DNA of 48,952 nt from Marininema halotolerans (GTDB lineage: Bacteria > Bacillota > Bacilli > Thermoactinomycetales > DSM-45169), in contig NZ_FPAA01000017.1 in assembly GCF_900116235.1 (NCBI RefSeq), positions 1 to 48,952 on the forward strand. Reading direction: 5' to 3'. A model generated the notes under the pieces. It searched no databases, was not told the DNA's origin, and was given only the letters and a program-made list of their open reading frames with translations. This document shows positions 44,066 to 48,952 of the stretch, in pieces. Position 1 is the first letter of the stretch, and each line of letters opens with the position of its first letter. The translations under genes and the position numbers were made by a program.

Positions 44066-45577
44066 ATGGTCTGCCCAGCGTTTGGTGTCCAAACCACTTT
44101 TGTTACTGAGAATTTTCCGGATTTGATCATTACCGGAGACTTTAATCATGACGAAACCCTTGATTTGGTGGTGACTAATTTTTTTAGTAATACCGTCTCG
44201 GTGTTATTGGGAGATGGGACCGGCTCCTTTGGTCCCCAGACCACCTTTGCAGTAGGGACTCGACCACAAGGGATCGCTACTGGGGACTTTAATCACGACG
44301 GAAAACTTGATTTGGCAGTAGCCAATCGGGGTGATGATACCGTCTCGGTATTATTAGGGGATGGAACTGGTTCCTTTGGTACTCAGACCACCTTTGCTGT
44401 TGGAGATAACCCCTTCGAGTGTATCACTGGAGACTTTAACCACGACGGGAACCTGGATTTAGTAGTGACTAATTTTGATGATGCTACCGTCTCGGTGTTA
44501 TTGGGAGATGGAACCGGCTCCTTTGGTGCCCAGACCACTTTTGGAACAGGGGATGGCCCGGCGGGTATCACGACCGGGGACTTTAACCACGATGGGAACC
44601 TGGATTTAGCAGTGACTAATTCGGAGGATGATACCCTCTCGGTGTTATTGGGAGATGGAAGCGGTTCATTTGGTGTCCAAACCACTTTTGTAACAGGGGA
44701 TCGACCAATTGGGATTACAACTGGGGACTTTAATCACGATGGAATCCTTGATTTGGCAGTTGTTAATCAGGTTGATAATTCCGTCTCAGTGTTATTGGGG
44801 GATGGAACTGGTTCCTTTGGTCCCCAAATCACTTTTGCCGTTGGGAGTATCCCCCAAATCATTACCACCGGGGATTTCAATTGCGATGGCAATCTCGATT
44901 TGGCGGTGACTAATTTTTTTAGTAATACCGTCTCGGTGTTATTGGGGGAGGGGACCGGCTCCTTTGGCACGCAAAGCGCCTTTGTTGTTGAAGGGACCCC
45001 GTTTGGGATTACCACCGGGGACTTTAATAGCGACGGAACCCTTGATTTGGCAGTTGCCAATGTACAAAGAAATACCGTTTCCATCTTACTTAACAGCTGC
45101 GTCAACCCTCTCACATGCCCCGACCTCACATTGGAAAACGATCGCGGGACCTGTGAAGGGACGGTTCCCCTCCCAACTACCCCCCAATGCCCCAATGTGA
45201 CTACCGTTTGCTCCCCTGTGACGGTAACAGTCGGCACTCCAACGTCGGTTACATGTACTGCTACCAGTGATATCGATCCTGGCAATACAGAAACCTGTAC
45301 GTTTACCGTCACAGTCAATGATACGGAGCCCCCCACTCTCTCGGGCCTCAATGATATCGATATCGAAGCTCATAACAATATCGGTACGATCGTCACTTAC
45401 CCCGTCCCTATCGCTACCGACAATTGCCCAGGAACGATTACCATTAAGTGTACGCCCCCCTCCGGATCCTTCTTCCCCATCGGTACCACGACCGTCACTT
45501 GTACGGCCATCGACAGCAACGGCAATTCCAGTACCGGTATGTTCACCGTCAGCGTGATTCCCTTTGAAGAAGAGTAG
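44066..45577 (+). CDS. FG-GAP seven-bladed propeller plus HYR protein, copy 4
   Basis: 503 aa, intact and the same length as copies 1 and 3. Seven blades (GDFNHDETLDLVV, GDFNHDGKLD, GDFNHDGNLD twice, GDFNHDGILD, GDFNCDGNLD, GDFNSDGTLD), then LLNSCVNPLTCPDLTLENDRGTC and the HYR domain (TEPPTLSGLNDIDIEAHN, TDNCPGTITIKC, SVIPFEEE). No signal peptide. GAAGGGTGAAGTAAA precedes the ATG; the start lies 2040 nt after that of copy 3, the period of the duplication. Blades differ more from each other than in copy 3. Confidence 0.88.
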   Translation: MVCPAFGVQTTFVTENFPDLIITGDFNHDETLDLVVTNFFSNTVSVLLGDGTGSFGPQTTFAVGTRPQGIATGDFNHDGKLDLAVANRGDDTVSVLLGDGTGSFGTQTTFAVGDNPFECITGDFNHDGNLDLVVTNFDDATVSVLLGDGTGSFGAQTTFGTGDGPAGITTGDFNHDGNLDLAVTNSEDDTLSVLLGDGSGSFGVQTTFVTGDRPIGITTGDFNHDGILDLAVVNQVDNSVSVLLGDGTGSFGPQITFAVGSIPQIITTGDFNCDGNLDLAVTNFFSNTVSVLLGEGTGSFGTQSAFVVEGTPFGITTGDFNSDGTLDLAVANVQRNTVSILLNSCVNPLTCPDLTLENDRGTCEGTVPLPTTPQCPNVTTVCSPVTVTVGTPTSVTCTATSDIDPGNTETCTFTVTVNDTEPPTLSGLNDIDIEAHNNIGTIVTYPVPIATDNCPGTITIKCTPPSGSFFPIGTTTVTCTAIDSNGNSSTGMFTVSVIPFEEE

Positions 45578-45668
45578 CCATGAAGGTATCATCTCTAAAT
45601 GTTGTTAAGAATTGAGCTCTTGTGTGTGAGCATAACGATAATGAAAAAACCGATTGTGACGATGAATA

Positions 45669-45688
45669 CGCTCCTTTGGGGCGTTTTT
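45669..45688 (+). terminator. terminator after propeller copy 4
   Basis: CGCTCC-TTT-GGGGCG stem (one G-U pair) followed by five Ts, 91 nt after the stop. Confidence 0.65.
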
Positions 45689-45703
45689 GAGCATTTCAAG
45701 CCA

Positions 45704-45723
45704 GGTGTTTTTTCTATGCTGAA
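45704..45723 (+). repeat. left copy of a 20-bp direct repeat
   Basis: GGTGTTTTTTCTATGCTGAA occurs here and again, exactly, at 48594-48613. The two copies bracket the 2.9-kb islet with the sigma-like, membrane and MrcB-HNH genes. Both lie beside terminator-like sequence. Confidence 0.6.
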
Positions 45724-45897
45724 TGCTTGGATTAGCAGGGAGAGATAAGGTGACTGGAAGTATTCAGCTGGGTGGGTCCGCAAAATGGGAGTTGGGAAGT
45801 CGATTAGATGGGTAGAAGTTGAAAGTGAATCAGTGGCAGGGATGTGTACTCCGTGTTGTGATGATTCATTGGACATGAAGCGGGAGGAGCGATACTG

Positions 45898-46263
45898 ATG
45901 GAGGATCTGGTCCAGGAGTGCCGGCAGCCAGGGAATAGAAGAGGGATAGAGAGGCGAGCAGCATACCAACGTGAACGTCCGATTGACCCGAATCACTTTC
46001 AAAGATATGCGCTCCGCTCCGCATTTTACAAAGAAGAAGTTCAGGAGATTGGTGAATGGAAACAATGGCGAATCGAAGATGCTTTATCGGGTCTGACGAA
46101 GTTGGAACGGGATGAATATATGATGAAGGTGGGCCAGGGTTTTTCAATGGGGACTATTGTGGCATATATGGGGGATAGCAAGAGTTCTGTTCAGGTTATG
46201 ATGAAGAGGGCAGAGCAAAAGATGATGAGGCAAAAAGAGACAAGCCTATTCCTTGTGGGATAG
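45898..46263 (+). CDS. sigma-70 region 4-like DNA-binding protein
   Basis: 121 aa. Basic N-terminal half without clear motif; the C-terminal half (ALSGLTKLERDEYMMKVGQG, FSMGTIVAYMGDSKSSVQVM, MKRAEQKMMRQ) is an HTH like region 4 of sigma factors, close in style to phage-type regulators (Xpf/ArpU class). GGGAGGAG lies 8 nt before the ATG. Its last codons overlap a terminator. No phage structural genes are nearby, so a stand-alone regulator of an islet is the simplest reading. Confidence 0.72.
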   Translation: MEDLVQECRQPGNRRGIERRAAYQRERPIDPNHFQRYALRSAFYKEEVQEIGEWKQWRIEDALSGLTKLERDEYMMKVGQGFSMGTIVAYMGDSKSSVQVMMKRAEQKMMRQKETSLFLVG

Positions 46264-46277
46264 GCTTGTCTCTTTTT
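46232..46277 (+). terminator. terminator overlapping the end of the sigma-like gene
   Basis: A 20-bp stem (AAAAAGAGACAAGCCTATTCC / GGATAGGCTTGTCTCTTTTT, quoted in halves) that starts within the last codons of the gene at 45898. Confidence 0.88.
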
Positions 46278-46353
46278 GTCTATTTTCACTAAGTGATACG
46301 CGCTATATAATATGTTACTATAATATAGATCATAATTATAGAGGTGATACAAT

Positions 46354-47262
46354 ATGGGAAAAAGAAGTGGAACTTATAATTTAGAAACGTATATTGAAAG
46401 ATATTTATCCATAGAGTTGATTATGGGGAGCATTATAGTTCTGTGGTACATTCTTTCCTATTATTACCAAGTTGGTATTCTTGCTTATTATAATATACCG
46501 TCAAATTTTATTAATGTTGAATTAAAAATGTTATTCATTCCGGAACTCGGTTACTTTACATATCTGGGTGTGTGTGTAATTTTCTTTATATTTAGTTACA
46601 CTACATTACTTCTCCCCTTTAATAACTTTAAAGTTAAATCAAGTTGGAAATTGAAAATATCAAAATCCATTGCTAGTATAATAGTATATGTATTATTGCC
46701 CCCGTATTTTTTAAGTATGTCAACTAATGACCTTAATCAATTTACGGAATATTATATAAAATTTTTAATTATAGTTATTTTAACATTTCTATATACGTAT
46801 TGTTCTAGTTATGTATTGCACTTTACTTACTATTTATTCAAACACAGAAAGAGGAGTTTGAAATATAAGAGCATAAAATCGTTGGTAAAATCAAGACATG
46901 TGAAAGAGGCTTTGATAGAAAGAGGGAGTTCTACTACTGTTTTTATTAAGTACACTGGCTTGTTTGTTTTTTATATATGTTTACTTTGTACATCAGCTTA
47001 TTTATATGGATATAGTTATATATCTTCATCAGAAAGTGAACATTATATAATAGATAGTCCGAATAAATATAAAAACAGATTAGTTGTCGATAGTTATAAT
47101 GATTCGTATATTACATTGCCCATTAAGCAAATAAAAAAAGATAATAGTCTTACTGTTGAATCAGAAATTAAGCTAATTAAACAAGAGGATGCAAAAATTA
47201 AGTTGGTAGAAACAGGGAAAATAAATGTTAACACGAGATTAAATAATATAAATCAGAAATAG
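46354..47262 (+). CDS. AT-rich five-span membrane protein of unknown function
   Basis: 302 aa, coded in sequence far more AT-rich than its left neighbours, a sign of transfer. Five membrane segments are likely: residues 20-43, 66-88, 104-121, 132-160 and 198-226. A polar C-terminal tail of about 75 residues follows (HYIIDSPNKYKNRLVVDSYND, with KLIKQEDAKIKLVE). No family recognised. GAGGTGAT precedes the ATG. It lies convergent with the MrcB-HNH restriction gene inside the repeat-bounded islet; membrane proteins often accompany defence nucleases, but a joint role is only suggestive. Confidence 0.72.
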   Translation: MGKRSGTYNLETYIERYLSIELIMGSIIVLWYILSYYYQVGILAYYNIPSNFINVELKMLFIPELGYFTYLGVCVIFFIFSYTTLLLPFNNFKVKSSWKLKISKSIASIIVYVLLPPYFLSMSTNDLNQFTEYYIKFLIIVILTFLYTYCSSYVLHFTYYLFKHRKRSLKYKSIKSLVKSRHVKEALIERGSSTTVFIKYTGLFVFYICLLCTSAYLYGYSYISSSESEHYIIDSPNKYKNRLVVDSYNDSYITLPIKQIKKDNSLTVESEIKLIKQEDAKIKLVETGKINVNTRLNNINQK

Positions 47263-47353
47263 ACATAGTAAAATGATTGAATTTAAACTTAGATTGTCAT
47301 ACAATGGCCAACTAATAGTGAGGGAAGCTATCCTATCTTCCCTTCCGATATTC

Positions 47354-48439
47354 TTAAACATAATAATTTAGAAGATCGTAGTAGCTAATAATTAACCCCC
47401 AGGTAGCCAGTATTTCTTTTCTTTGATTGTATAGCTTATTGATTATTTCTTCTTTAGTTTTTAAAACTGCATGATGTATCGCCCTATGGCAATTCGGGCA
47501 TAGAGAAATAATGTTACCTGGAACATCTAAACTACAAGAGAATAGGTCTTGTTTATTCAGAGGTATGAGGTGGTGAGCTTCTACAAAATTCAAACTTGAA
47601 CTCCTTGAAATAAATGTTGCATGACTAGAATCAACCTCACATTGAAATTGTGCTTTTGATAAAGCTTCCTTTGCAAATTGAGGATTTCTAACCCAAGATG
47701 TGTGATTCGCTGTGATTCTATGGGGTATAGGTTGTGGTACTGAGATAGATTTTGATAAAGGATCTCTTTGAATTTCTTCCTGATAATGTACGTCATCTAA
47801 TTCATTGTTAAACTTAAATCTATTGGGATTTTCAATTATTTTTGGTTCTATAATAAGTGGGTTACCCATATAACCCTTCATTTCTCGATAAACTCCAAGT
47901 AAGTTACGGAGATCATTAATTAATGTAGGTTGATCAGGTAGAAATTCTTGAGAATAAAATTTTCCGCATATATGTCCCAGTTCATATGCTTTTCCCCTGT
48001 TTAGTTTACAATGCAGGTCAATGTTTTCAAAAGAGAAATCATTTAAACATGAACGGAGTGCATCTCTCCAGATATGAACGGACTCTTTTATTTTTTCTCG
48101 TCCTTCTTTAGCTCCATAGGTTTTCTCATAATATGTCCAACCTTGATTCAAAGAAATGTAGACTCCACTCATATCTGCTCTAAAAAGGTAAACGATATAA
48201 TAACCTTTGGTGGGGGTTTCGGTGATATCTTTATCAAGTATTGCTGCCCAGGGTATTTCGGCCCATTTACCTTTTCCAGTGGAGCTTAATACAATGTATC
48301 TCTCTAGATCGATAGAAGCAGAAGATATAATGTTCTCGATGGCTTCTCCTGTATACCATTTAATGAATGGGTTACTTTTAAATGGGTTTGAAAGCTCTTT
48401 TAGATACTGATTCATTGTGGTCTCAAATATGGTTTTCAT
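47354..48439 (-). CDS. MrcB-like N-terminal domain fused to HNH endonuclease (type IV restriction)
   Basis: 361 aa. Residues 10-180 resemble the MrcB/DUF3578 domain, which binds modified cytosine (KWAEIPWAAILDKDIT, TKGYYIVYLFRADMSGVYISL, both in the family hallmark region, and WRDALRSCL). Residues 268-335 are an HNH nuclease: AQFQCEVD, FVEAHHLIPL, ISLCPNCHRAIHH, with paired Cys for zinc. This is the layout of methylation-dependent HNH enzymes such as ScoMcrA-type proteins. No methylase is near, as expected for type IV. AAGGAGTG precedes the ATG. AT-rich like its neighbour. Confidence 0.88.
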   Translation of the reverse strand: MKTIFETTMNQYLKELSNPFKSNPFIKWYTGEAIENIISSASIDLERYIVLSSTGKGKWAEIPWAAILDKDITETPTKGYYIVYLFRADMSGVYISLNQGWTYYEKTYGAKEGREKIKESVHIWRDALRSCLNDFSFENIDLHCKLNRGKAYELGHICGKFYSQEFLPDQPTLINDLRNLLGVYREMKGYMGNPLIIEPKIIENPNRFKFNNELDDVHYQEEIQRDPLSKSISVPQPIPHRITANHTSWVRNPQFAKEALSKAQFQCEVDSSHATFISRSSSLNFVEAHHLIPLNKQDLFSCSLDVPGNIISLCPNCHRAIHHAVLKTKEEIINKLYNQRKEILATWGLIISYYDLLNYYV

Positions 48440-48737
48440 TATAAATCACTCCTTAACTATAAATTAAAAGAATGAATGTCATATTGGCAAGAGTAATTCC
48501 GAAAAGAGATCTATTTGTGTTTCAGGTGACTAAAATAAATTTGATTGAAGTTACACTAAATCTCGATACTATAGCTATTTGTAGCCACCTTCGGGTGTTT
48601 TTTCTATGCTGAACACGTAAAGTGACGAATACATCTCTCTTTAAATGTAAAATAGTCCTTTTAGTCTATATTTTCTATAGGTTCATACCAGATAAAATAG
48701 TACCACCGACTAATTCTTAGGAAATAGAGGTGGTTAT
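48440..48737. other. intergenic region with orphan terminator
   Basis: It holds a plus-strand terminator (CACC-TTCG-GGTG then six Ts, 48586-48603) with no plus-strand gene in front of it. This supports the idea that the islet was inserted next to an older gene end. The second copy of the 20-bp repeat (48594-48613) starts inside the stem. Confidence 0.5.
48594..48613 (+). repeat. right copy of a 20-bp direct repeat
   Basis: Exact second copy of the sequence at 45704-45723; see that entry. The first bases are the 3' arm of a TTCG-loop terminator. Confidence 0.6.
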
Positions 48738-48952
48738 TTGAGGTTTTTAAAATCATTATGGAATGTATTTCGAAGTAAAAAAGGTGCAGAAACGGTTGAG
48801 TACGTCATCATTATGTGTCTTGCGGTTGCTTTGGGTGGTGCGCTGGTATCCGCTGTGAAGAGTGAGCCCGTTCAATGTAAGATGAAACAAGTCATTGAAC
48901 AATCTCTCCCAATGGAATATAGCGGGGATAAATCAGAGTGCGGGGAATTAGC
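48738..48952 (+). CDS. Flp/Tad-type pilin-like protein, cut by window end
   Basis: 71 codons visible, TTG start at 48738 with AGGTGG 5 nt upstream. After a short basic leader (LKSLWNVFRSKKG) comes GAETVEYVIIMCLAVALGGALVSAV, which fits the class III signal of Flp-family prepilins: cleavage after Gly, Glu at position +5 or so of the mature part and a hydrophobic segment. Two Cys lie in the following part (VQCKMKQV, KSECGEL). Tad pili genes would be expected to the right, outside the window. Confidence 0.7.
   Translation, partial: MRFLKSLWNVFRSKKGAETVEYVIIMCLAVALGGALVSAVKSEPVQCKMKQVIEQSLPMEYSGDKSECGEL

Noticed and set aside
45595-46147. minus-strand frames opposite the sigma-like gene
   Set aside because: No ribosome binding site; the plus-strand gene has a good one, an HTH and a terminator.
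45898-46263. prophage remnant
   Set aside because: Only one phage-style regulator; no integrase, portal, terminase or structural gene in the neighbourhood.

Overview
The window looks like a chromosomal segment of a Gram-positive, endospore-forming Bacillales bacterium; Thermoactinomycetaceae or a close relative is my guess. The signs are strong AGGAGG-type ribosome binding sites, frequent TTG and GTG starts, Bacillus-type housekeeping genes (typA, an LplJ-like lplA, ppiB, sfp-like PPTase), sigma-A promoters, and two small peptide genes behind perfect sigma-H promoters. GC is moderate, except for a very AT-rich islet near the right end.

Layout. 1-460: 3' end of an IS200/IS605-type tnpB with its right-end hairpin. 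478-8619: typA, lipoate ligase, isochorismatase-like hydrolase, cyclophilin, acetyltransferase, ANTAR protein, CbiX-type chelatase, secreted PrcB-like protein and a small membrane protein, mostly single genes separated by terminators. 8765-17057: a phenylacetate operon under a TetR regulator with a clear palindromic operator: paaA-B-C-D-K, an EthD-like gene, paaH, a catalytically dead paaH paralogue, a paaJ-type thiolase and an FlK-like hot-dog thioesterase. paaE, paaF, paaG and paaZ are not here. 17139-19546: a BsuPI/Gmad2 lipoprotein, a Fur-boxed iron-siderophore binding lipoprotein and a small conserved protein.

19687-21832 is the most interesting part. An HTH-TPR receptor of the RRNPP class (NprR/PlcR/Rap type) overlaps by 23 nt a 48-residue exported pro-peptide gene with a perfect sigma-H promoter inside the receptor gene. 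Next to it lies a second 48-residue pro-peptide with its own perfect sigma-H promoter and terminator, but its receptor survives only as a decayed 3' stub. This looks like a duplicated cell-cell signalling cassette in which one receptor was lost and its peptide kept.

22092-24872: a second, decayed tnpB end, then a TetR-SDR pair with a palindrome filling the promoter spacer, and a small unknown protein. 25052-34815: tRNA-Leu(CAA), a 1437-aa SF1 helicase with a C-terminal nuclease domain, a large secreted heparinase II/III-like lyase divergent from a leaderless beta-helix protein, and tRNA-Pro(TGG). 34846-45577: four copies of a leaderless seven-bladed FG-GAP propeller plus HYR-domain protein, three intact at exactly 503 aa and one a frameshifted pseudogene lacking exactly five blades. 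Between copies 1 and 2 lie DinB, a small protein, a PPTase and an FAD monooxygenase. 45704-48613: an islet bounded by a 20-bp exact direct repeat, holding a sigma-region-4-like gene, an AT-rich membrane protein and an MrcB-HNH type IV restriction enzyme. The window ends inside a Flp/Tad-type pilin-like gene.
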